Origin: JACKJP01 sp050186955
Lineage (GTDB): Bacteria > Pseudomonadota > Alphaproteobacteria > Rhizobiales > Tepidamorphaceae
DNA: 12,346 nucleotides
NCBI GenBank assembly: GCA_050186955.1
Contig: JBFWXZ010000086.1
Span: 1 to 12,346 of the forward strand
Direction: 5' to 3'
The position numbers and the translations under genes were made by a program. Under the pieces are notes generated by a model that ran no database searches, was not told the origin of the DNA, and saw only the letters and a list, made by a program, of their open reading frames with translations. Shown here piece by piece: positions 6,971 to 12,346 of the stretch (position 1 is its first letter; each line of letters begins with the position of its first letter).

Positions 6971-7616
6971 GATAGGGCTCCCACATGTCGATGCGCACGC
7001 TGTCGGCCTCATGGGCGTTAGCGCCCCACAGCTCGCGGGCCGGGAAGACGACGCCGTAGAGCCATTGCGGGTCCTCGCCGCGGCCATGGGCGTGGCTGTC
7101 GGCGAAGACGTGGCCGCCATGGACGGCCTCGACGATGCCGGTCCTGCCGCGGGCGTAGCGCGGTAGGCGCGTATGGGTCGGCGGATTGATGTTGAGGGTG
7201 CGGACGCGGTCGCCGGGCGCGAAGCGGGCCGGCGTCGCCATCTCGCGGGCGGTCGGCGCGCCGCGCGCCAGCGCGGCGGCGACGTTTTCCGCCGCCAGCA
7301 CCTGCCGCACCGGGCGCGCCTCCGCCTGCATCCTACCGGATGCGATCTCCTCCGGCGTCGCCAGTCCCGCCTCGACGAGCAGGGTGCACAGGCCCTCGAT
7401 CCAGATCCGGTAGTAGCTGGCGGTCAGATAGCGCGGCGGCGGGATGCGCTCGCGGGCGTGGCGCGACATGTCGATGTTCCACATGCCGGTGGCGCCCATC
7501 GCCAGCGTCACCGCGAGCGCGCGGGGCTCCCACGCGGCATGGAAGAGCGGCTCGTCGGCCTCCGGCATGACCGGGCCGAAGCCCTGCATGCCGCCGAGGT
7601 CCTGGCCGCCGTTCAT
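6957..7616 (-). CDS. nthB: Nitrile hydratase, beta subunit
   Basis: A 219-residue beta subunit of the enzyme that hydrates nitriles to amides in the cytoplasm. The start is the family hallmark M-N-G-G-Q-D-L-G-G-M, followed by GFGPV. The helical N-terminal half contains RERIPPPRYLTASYYRIW (55-72), in the region where family arginines contact the oxidised cysteines of alpha. The C-terminal half (about 130-219) is the SH3-like barrel, with FAPGDRVRTLNINPPTHTR, YARGRTGIVE and WLYGVVFPARELWG. Length is normal for cobalt enzymes. The ATG at 7616 overlaps the alpha stop as ATGA, implying coupled translation and 1:1 subunit output. Confidence 0.96.
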   Translation of the reverse strand: MNGGQDLGGMQGFGPVMPEADEPLFHAAWEPRALAVTLAMGATGMWNIDMSRHARERIPPPRYLTASYYRIWIEGLCTLLVEAGLATPEEIASGRMQAEARPVRQVLAAENVAAALARGAPTAREMATPARFAPGDRVRTLNINPPTHTRLPRYARGRTGIVEAVHGGHVFADSHAHGRGEDPQWLYGVVFPARELWGANAHEADSVRIDMWEPYLVAA

Positions 7617-8287
7617 GCCGGCCTCGCGGCGCGCGCGTCTTGCGGGTCGAGCGCCAGCCCGGTGCCGATCATCGAATCGCGGGTGACGAGGTCGGCGAGT
7701 TCCTCCTCGCTCATGCCGTCGGTGCCGTCGGGGCGCATGGGGATAACGAGATAGCGGATCTCGGCGGTCGAATCCCAGACCCGCACGGCCGTCCCGCCGG
7801 GCAGCTCGACGCCGAACTCGGCGAGCACGCCGCGCGGGTCGATGACCGCGCGCGAGCGGTAGGGCGGCGACTTGTACCAGACCGGCGGCAGGCCGAGCAC
7901 CGTCCACGGGTAGCAGGAGCACAGCGTGCAGACGATCATGTTGTGGGTTTGCGGCGTGTTCTCCACCGCCACCATGTGCTCGCCCTGCCGGCCGGTGAAG
8001 CCGAGCGAGGCGATGGCCGCCGTCGCGTCCTCTCGCAGCCAATCCATGAAGGCGGGATCGCTCCAAGCCCTGGCGACCACGCGGGCGCCGTTGCGGGGAC
8101 CGATCTTCGTCTCGTAGGTCTCGATCAGCAGGTCGAGGGCGGCGGGGTCGATGTAGCCCTTCTCGGCGAGCAGGGATTCCAGCGCCCGCACCCTGAGCGC
8201 CGTCTCGTCGAGATGCGAATGATCGTGGTCGTGGTTGTGCCCGTGTCCGTGATCGTGGTGATGGTCGTGATCGTGGTCGCCGGGCAT
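7613..8287 (-). CDS. nthA: Nitrile hydratase, alpha subunit, cobalt type, with His-rich N-terminus
   Basis: The catalytic subunit, which converts R-CN plus water to R-CONH2 at a low-spin metal bound by a Cys cluster. The claw motif reads V-C-T-L-C-S-C-Y; Thr after the first Cys is the cobalt-type signature, whereas iron enzymes have Ser. The next block, LGLPPVWYKSPPYRSR, is also conserved. Counting from the ATG at 8287 the protein has 224 residues and the metal Cys are 120, 123 and 125. The first 25 residues are nearly all His and Asp (about 12 His), unlike the well-studied Rhodococcus and Pseudonocardia enzymes. Two ATGs compete: 8296 has AGGGA directly abutting it, while 8287 has AGGGA nine bases upstream, so I prefer 8287. 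First gene of a four-gene overlapping operon. Confidence 0.95.
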   Translation of the reverse strand: MPGDHDHDHHHDHGHGHNHDHDHSHLDETALRVRALESLLAEKGYIDPAALDLLIETYETKIGPRNGARVVARAWSDPAFMDWLREDATAAIASLGFTGRQGEHMVAVENTPQTHNMIVCTLCSCYPWTVLGLPPVWYKSPPYRSRAVIDPRGVLAEFGVELPGGTAVRVWDSTAEIRYLVIPMRPDGTDGMSEEELADLVTRDSMIGTGLALDPQDARAARPA

Positions 8288-8442
8288 CGTCGCCATTCCC
8301 TGGGGTTTCGGATTGCGAGCCTAGTCCATCGCCGCGACGAACGGCAATCACGCCTGCGCGAGGGATATGGTTGCTGCTTTGTTAAACATTTGCGGCGAAG
8401 GTTCGTTTTCACAACTTCGCGCGACGGGAAACGGGGTGGCCG
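8288..8442. promoter_or_regulatory. Divergent intergenic region between nitrile hydratase operon and chemotaxis receptor
   Basis: The longest gap in the window (155 bases) must drive the hydratase operon leftward and the receptor rightward. It includes AGGGA at 8297-8301 (ribosome site for alpha) and a GGGAAACGGGGTGG tract just before the receptor ATG. The stretch 8366-8413 is clearly less GC-rich than its surroundings (TTTGTTAAACATTTG, TTCGTTTTCACAACTT), as expected for a promoter. I could not fix -35/-10 boxes or an operator. Confidence 0.45.
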
Positions 8443-10569
8443 ATGTCGCAGTTCATGCCGCGGACGCTGTCCGCAAAGCTCGTCGTGCTCTTCTCCGCCG
8501 CGTCCCTCCTGCTCTGCGTCCTCGTCGTTGGCGGGGCGTGGCTGCGCACCAACGCGGTGGCGACGGCGCAGCAGGAACGCGCGCTGATGGCGGCGACCGC
8601 CGCCAAGGCGAGGATGGCCACGCTGGCGCTCGACCAGCTCGAGAGCAAGGCGGCGACGTTCGGCTCGGCGCTGCTCACCTTCGAGGCCGCGCAGGAGCTG
8701 CGCGCCGGCTGGAAGATCCTGCGCGAGGGCGCGGCGGCGCGGCTGAGAGAGCTCTACGTGACCGGCAACCCGAACGCGGAAGCGGAGCGCTTCCGGCTCG
8801 AGGCGGTCGAGGGCGCGCGCGACTATTACGTGACGGCGCATGCGAAATACCAGCCGCTGCTCGCCGCCTATACCGGCGAGACGGGCTTCGGCGACGTGGC
8901 TTTCGTCGATCAGGACGGCAACGTCGTCTACACCTATCGCAAGGGTGCGGGCTTCGCCGCGAATGTGCACGACGCCGCGCTGGCGGCGACGGCGTTCGGC
9001 CGGGCGGCCAACGGCGCGCTGGCGGCCGGGGATGGCGCCGGGCCGGTCTTCTCCGGGCTGAGCATCGCCGGCGGCGGCGAGGCCGCGGCCCTCGACGCCG
9101 ACTATGCGGTGCGGATCGTCAAGGAGGGCCGCTTCCTCGGCGTCATGGTGCTCAGCGTCGACGCGGCGCCGCTCGCCGCGATCCTCGACGAGCGGATCGG
9201 CGCCGGCGAGACCGAGGAGACCTTCCTGCGCCTGCCCGACGGCGCGTTGTGGCGGGTCGCTGGCGACGGGCGCTCGGCGCAAGCCGTGGCCGCATCCGGC
9301 CTCGGCACGGATGCTGCGGGCGTCGGCGACGCCGAGATCGCCGGCGCGAAGAGCCTGGCTGCCGTCGCGCCGTTTTCGGACGTCGAGGGGCATGCGGTGG
9401 TGTCGGCGATCGGCCGTTCCGAGATCGCCGCGACGGCGCGGAGCGTCCTGCGCGACCTCGCGCTGGTCGGCCTCGTCTGCATGCTGCTGATCGCCGGGGT
9501 CATGCTGATCGCGCTGAAACGGATATTCGCGCCGCTGCGCGGGCTGGTGGCGAGCGTCGTCAGGCTGTCGGACGGCGATACCGACGTCGCGCTCGACGGC
9601 GCGGGGCGCGGCGACGAGATCGGCGAGATGAGCCGGGCGCTGGAGGTCTTCCGCGACAACGAGGTCGAGCGGCTGCGCCTCGCCGAGGAACGCAAGGTGG
9701 GCCACATCGCGCGCGAGGCGCGCGAGGCGCGGGTTCGCGAGCTGGTCGAAGCGTTCCGCGGCGATGTCGAGAAGGGGCTAGCCGCGGTGGAGCGCAACGC
9801 CGCCGACATGCGCGGCATCGCCGATGCGCTGACGACGGCGGCGCGCGGCACCGAGGAGCAGACCAACGGCGCGGCGGCCGCCGCGCAGCAGGCCTCGGCG
9901 AATGTTGGCACCGTCGCCGGCGCGGCCTCCGAGCTCGCCTCCTCCATCGAGGAGATCACCCGGCAGGTCGCGCAGGCGACCGAGATCGTCGGGCGGGCGA
10001 GCGGCAGGGCGGCGGAATCCAACGTCAAGATCGAAGGGCTGGCGCAGGCCGCCGAGCGGATCGGCGCGGTGGTCGACATGATCCGCGACATCGCCGAGCA
10101 GACCAACCTTCTGGCGCTCAACGCGACCATCGAGGCGGCGCGCGCCGGCGAGGCCGGCAAGGGCTTTGCGGTGGTCGCCAGCGAGGTCAAGAACCTCGCC
10201 GGCCAGACCTCGAAGGCGACCGAGGAAATCGCCGCGCAGGTCGCCGGCATCCAGGGCTCGACCGGGGAGGCGGTGGAAGCCATCGCCGCCATCTCCTCGA
10301 TCATGGGCGAGGTCAGCGAGTTCACCGGCGCCATCGCCGCCGCCGTCGCCAGCCAGGGGACGGCGACCGGCGAGATCACGCTGAGCGCCGACGAGGCGTC
10401 GGCGGGCACCGGCGAGGTGGCGGCCTCCATCGCCCATGTCGCGGAGGTCGTGGCGGAGACGAGCCGCTCGGCCGACCGCGTGCTCGAGGCGTCGGGCAAT
10501 GTCAGCCGCCAGACCGGGCGGTTGCAGGAGACCATCGACGCCTTCCTGCACGAGGTCACCGCCGCCTGA
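8443..10569 (+). CDS. Methyl-accepting chemotaxis protein
   Basis: A 708-residue transmembrane chemoreceptor that signals through CheA/CheW to the flagellar motor. Domains in order: short cytoplasmic N-terminus, TM1 (about 13-32), periplasmic sensor of roughly 305 residues (33-337), TM2 (338-358), HAMP (about 359-412), a helical linker and the cytoplasmic coiled-coil hairpin (about 440-690). The tip contains the near-invariant IAEQTNLLALNATIEAARAG and GFAVVASEVKNLA (550-587). The sensor holds a Cache/PAS-like strand pattern (VAFVDQDGNVVYTY, 152-165; GRFLGVMVLSVD, 229-240) but I cannot assign a ligand. There is no C-terminal CheR/CheB-docking pentapeptide; it ends FLHEVTAA. It is divergent from the nitrile hydratase operon and no other chemotaxis gene is in the window. 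Confidence 0.95.
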   Translation: MSQFMPRTLSAKLVVLFSAASLLLCVLVVGGAWLRTNAVATAQQERALMAATAAKARMATLALDQLESKAATFGSALLTFEAAQELRAGWKILREGAAARLRELYVTGNPNAEAERFRLEAVEGARDYYVTAHAKYQPLLAAYTGETGFGDVAFVDQDGNVVYTYRKGAGFAANVHDAALAATAFGRAANGALAAGDGAGPVFSGLSIAGGGEAAALDADYAVRIVKEGRFLGVMVLSVDAAPLAAILDERIGAGETEETFLRLPDGALWRVAGDGRSAQAVAASGLGTDAAGVGDAEIAGAKSLAAVAPFSDVEGHAVVSAIGRSEIAATARSVLRDLALVGLVCMLLIAGVMLIALKRIFAPLRGLVASVVRLSDGDTDVALDGAGRGDEIGEMSRALEVFRDNEVERLRLAEERKVGHIAREAREARVRELVEAFRGDVEKGLAAVERNAADMRGIADALTTAARGTEEQTNGAAAAAQQASANVGTVAGAASELASSIEEITRQVAQATEIVGRASGRAAESNVKIEGLAQAAERIGAVVDMIRDIAEQTNLLALNATIEAARAGEAGKGFAVVASEVKNLAGQTSKATEEIAAQVAGIQGSTGEAVEAIAAISSIMGEVSEFTGAIAAAVASQGTATGEITLSADEASAGTGEVAASIAHVAEVVAETSRSADRVLEASGNVSRQTGRLQETIDAFLHEVTAA

Positions 10570-10604
10570 GGCGGCGATGCCACGACCGATCACCCAAGCG
10601 TGAG

Positions 10605-10627
10605 CGGCCTCCCCTATCGGGAGGCCG
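10605..10627 (+). terminator. Candidate hairpin terminator after the chemotaxis receptor
   Basis: CGGCCTCCC (10605-10613) and GGGAGGCCG (10619-10627) form a perfect 9-bp stem around a CTATC loop, 35 bases past the receptor stop. It lacks a T-run, so it is either a weak intrinsic terminator or a site of another kind; it separates the receptor from the dehalogenase gene. Confidence 0.5.
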
Positions 10628-10680
10628 GCCGAAGCGGTTAAATGCCCCGCGACATTCAGATCGCGAGGGGGCAAGCGCTC

Positions 10681-11352
10681 ATGAAGCCGGCGGCCATCGT
10701 CTTCGACGCCTACGGAACGCTGTTCGACATACACGCGCCCACGGCGCGGGCCGCCGCGCCGCTCGGCGAGAAGGCGGAATCGCTCTCCAACATGTGGCGG
10801 ATGAAGCAGCTCCAGTACACCTGGCTGCGTTCGCTGATGCCGGCCTACGCGGATTTCTGGCAGGTCACCGGCGACGCGCTCGACTATTCGCTTGCCGCCC
10901 ACGGCATCGACGACCCGGCGCTGCGCGAGCAGCTCATGGCGCTCTACCGCACGGTCGACGCCTATGACGACGCCGCCCCGATGCTGAACGACCTCAAGGC
11001 GGCGGGCATCCCGGCCTCGATCCTGTCGAACGGCGAGCCGTCGATGCTCGACGACGCGGTCAGGGCCAACGGCTTCTCGCTGCTGCTCGACAGCGTGCTG
11101 AGCGTCGATGCGGAGAAGATCTTCAAGCCGGCGCCGAACATATACGAGATGGCGGCGGCGCGTTACGGCGGCGTGCGCGGGGACGTCGTCTTCGTCTCGG
11201 CCAATGCCTGGGACGCCGCGGGCGGGGCGAATTTCGGCTTCACGGTTGTGTGGATCAACCGCTTCGGCCAGCCGATGGAACGCATCCCCGGCACGCCGGC
11301 GGCGGAGATCACGACGCTCGCCGACCTCGCAGCAACGGTCGCCGGGCTATAG
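10681..11352 (+). CDS. Haloacid dehalogenase, type II (L-2-haloacid dehalogenase family)
   Basis: A 223-residue HAD-superfamily hydrolase that would convert (S)-2-haloacids to (R)-2-hydroxyacids. Every catalytic residue known from the type II family appears at the right spacing: D9 nucleophile and T13 in FDAYGTLFD, R40 in MWRMKQ, S116-N117 in SNGEP, K149 in FKPAP, Y155, and S173, N175, D178 in VSANAWDAAG. This makes the dehalogenase assignment stronger than a generic HAD phosphatase, though the natural substrate is unknown. The ATG at 10681 follows GAGGGG (10665-10670) with a 10-base spacer; an upstream in-frame ATG at 10642 lacks such a site. The MAPEG gene follows immediately, with its ribosome site overlapping this stop. 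Confidence 0.93.
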   Translation: MKPAAIVFDAYGTLFDIHAPTARAAAPLGEKAESLSNMWRMKQLQYTWLRSLMPAYADFWQVTGDALDYSLAAHGIDDPALREQLMALYRTVDAYDDAAPMLNDLKAAGIPASILSNGEPSMLDDAVRANGFSLLLDSVLSVDAEKIFKPAPNIYEMAAARYGGVRGDVVFVSANAWDAAGGANFGFTVVWINRFGQPMERIPGTPAAEITTLADLAATVAGL

Positions 11353-11361
11353 GAGGGCAGA

Positions 11362-11760
11362 ATGACCGTCGAAATCTTCTGGCTTATCGTCACCGCTCTG
11401 GTGACCTCGCTGTTCTGGGTTCCCTACATCCTCAACCGTATCGCGGTACGCGGCCTGATGGGCGCGATGGCCAATCCGTCGGCCGGCGACAAGCCGCAGC
11501 CGGACTGGGCGGTAAGGGCGCAGAAGGCGCATTACAACGCGGTGGAGAATCTCGTCATCTTCGCGGCGCTGGTGCTCGCCGCGGGCATCGTCGGCGTGTC
11601 GACGCCGGTGACGGCGGCGGCGGCGTGGATCTATTTCGTCGCCCGCGTCGTCCACTACGTCGTCTATGTGGCGGGCATACCGGTGCTGCGCACGCTGAGC
11701 TTCGCGGTGGCGTGGGCCTGCGAGGTGGCGATCGCGCTGGTGCTTCTCGGCCTGTTGTAG
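11362..11760 (+). CDS. MAPEG family membrane protein
   Basis: A 132-residue integral membrane protein with four hydrophobic helices (about 3-24, 61-81, 84-104 and 107-131) and the MAPEG block RAQKAHYNAVENLVIFAALV (52-71). The family includes microsomal glutathione transferases and eicosanoid enzymes; most bacterial members are uncharacterised, so glutathione dependence is possible but unproven. The ribosome site AGGAGG (11351-11356) overlaps the dehalogenase TAG stop and sits five bases from the ATG, so the two genes are one transcription unit. Its stop is 4 bases from the convergent hydrolase stop. Confidence 0.9.
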   Translation: MTVEIFWLIVTALVTSLFWVPYILNRIAVRGLMGAMANPSAGDKPQPDWAVRAQKAHYNAVENLVIFAALVLAAGIVGVSTPVTAAAAWIYFVARVVHYVVYVAGIPVLRTLSFAVAWACEVAIALVLLGLL

Positions 11761-11764
11761 GATT

Positions 11765-12346
11765 TCAGGCGGCGCGGCTGAGCGGCGCCAGCTCGCCGCG
11801 CGTCCAGGCGCGGGTCGCATCGCCGAAGGCCTCGAACAGCAGGCGCGAGGGGCGGTCGCTGGCGGCCCAGTATTCGGGATGCCACTGGACGCCGACCGCA
11901 TAGCCGGACGCGCCGCGCACCGACACCGCCTCGATGGTGCCGTCGGGCGCGACCGCCTCGACGGCGAGCCGGTCGGCGAGGTGGGCAACGGCCTGCCGGT
12001 GCAGCGAGTTCACCTCCACCGCCGGCCCGTCGAGGATGCGCCCGAGGCATCCGCCGCCCTCGAGCAGCACCTCGTGGCGGATCGCGAAGCGCTCGCGCTG
12101 CTCGTCGGAAACCGGGGCGCGGTGGTCCATGGCGCCGTCGCGCTCCTGGATCTCGGTGGCGAGCGTGCCGCCGAGCGCGACGTTGAGCTCCTGCATGCCG
12201 CGGCAGACGCAGAACAGCGGCAGCCCGGCGTCGATCGCCTTGAGGATGAGCGGCAGCGAGGTGGTGTCGCGGTCCTCGGCATAGGGCTCGAAGGCCGGCG
12301 AGGGCGCGGCGCCGAAGCGCGAGGGATGCACGGGCGCCTGGGAGCC
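11765..12346 (-). CDS. Gamma-glutamyl-gamma-aminobutyrate hydrolase family protein (class I GATase-like, PuuD type), 5' end cut by window
   Basis: The visible 193 residues are the C-terminal part of a peptidase C26 protein; the reading frame is open to the window edge (first codons G-S-Q-A-P-V-H-P-S-R-F), a block typically around residue 50-60 in this family, so roughly 50-60 residues are missing. The catalytic triad is present: Cys48 of the fragment in CVCRGMQELN, and His156 and Glu158 in VQWHPEYW. NSLHRQ also matches a family block. PuuD releases GABA from gamma-glutamyl-GABA in putrescine breakdown, but homologues act on other gamma-glutamyl amides, so the substrate is open. The GTG at 12331 is an internal Val, not a start. 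Confidence 0.9.
   Translation of the reverse strand, partial: GSQAPVHPSRFGAAPSPAFEPYAEDRDTTSLPLILKAIDAGLPLFCVCRGMQELNVALGGTLATEIQERDGAMDHRAPVSDEQRERFAIRHEVLLEGGGCLGRILDGPAVEVNSLHRQAVAHLADRLAVEAVAPDGTIEAVSVRGASGYAVGVQWHPEYWAASDRPSRLLFEAFGDATRAWTRGELAPLSRAA

Noticed and set aside
8379..8407. TTGTTA ... TTCGTT as a -35/-10 pair, or TTAA as a CtrA half-site, before the chemoreceptor
   Set aside because: The second hexamer does not resemble a -10 box, and the CtrA spacing to a second TTAA is not met.
9102..10583. A 493-codon minus-strand frame opposite the chemoreceptor
   Set aside because: The Ser/Ala/Thr-rich translation is the usual antisense shadow of a repetitive coiled-coil region; no start signal or motif.
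8367..10967. An 866-codon plus-strand frame overlapping the chemoreceptor
   Set aside because: It is an out-of-frame reading of the receptor gene, with low-complexity Arg/Gly/Ala content and no family motif.
1576..12346. Ggt and the PuuD-like hydrolase as parts of one gamma-glutamyl pathway cluster
   Set aside because: They lie 8 kb apart with unrelated operons between them, so a functional link is no better than chance from this window.

Overview
The window reads as a chromosomal segment of a very GC-rich alphaproteobacterium, most likely in the Rhizobiales/Hyphomicrobiales. The reasons are strong G/C bias at third codon positions, periplasmic glucan metabolism, a cobalt-type nitrile hydratase, and protein variants I associate with that group. 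The taxonomic call is inference. The DNA is gene-dense: the longest stretch without a gene is about 155 bases. I see no tRNA, rRNA, insertion sequence, CRISPR array or phage gene.

Layout from left to right. A Tat-exported OpgG/OpgD glucan protein (+) converges on a complete gamma-glutamyltransferase, ggt (-). Divergent from ggt is a small YkuD L,D-transpeptidase (+), and the shared gap holds a perfect 16-bp palindrome. Next comes a DUF1007 periplasmic protein (+) whose 3' end overlaps a histidine-rich NicO/RcnA-type nickel/cobalt permease (+). This pair converges, with only 4 bases between stop codons, on a minus-strand operon: nitrile hydratase alpha (Co-type VCTLCSC centre, histidine-rich N-terminus), beta, the beta-like accessory protein, and an unusual calcineurin-like phosphoesterase. 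Every junction in that operon overlaps: ATGA, a 14-nt overlap with a TTG start, then GTGA. Divergent from it is a full-length methyl-accepting chemotaxis protein (+) followed by a GC-rich hairpin. A type II haloacid dehalogenase and a MAPEG membrane protein form a tight pair (+), converging on a class I glutamine amidotransferase-like gamma-glutamyl-GABA hydrolase (-) that is cut by the right edge.

The most coherent functional story is in the centre. A cobalt-dependent nitrile hydratase, its maturation factor and a cobalt/nickel permease with a periplasmic metal-binding-like partner lie together, and both the permease and the enzyme's alpha subunit carry long His/Asp tracts. The phosphoesterase at the end of the hydratase operon has lost the usual first metal-binding motif (GxY instead of DxH) and has a Cys cluster, so its role is open. 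No amidase is present to consume the amide product. The flanking genes (glucan, cell wall, gamma-glutamyl, dehalogenase, MAPEG) look like ordinary chromosomal neighbours.
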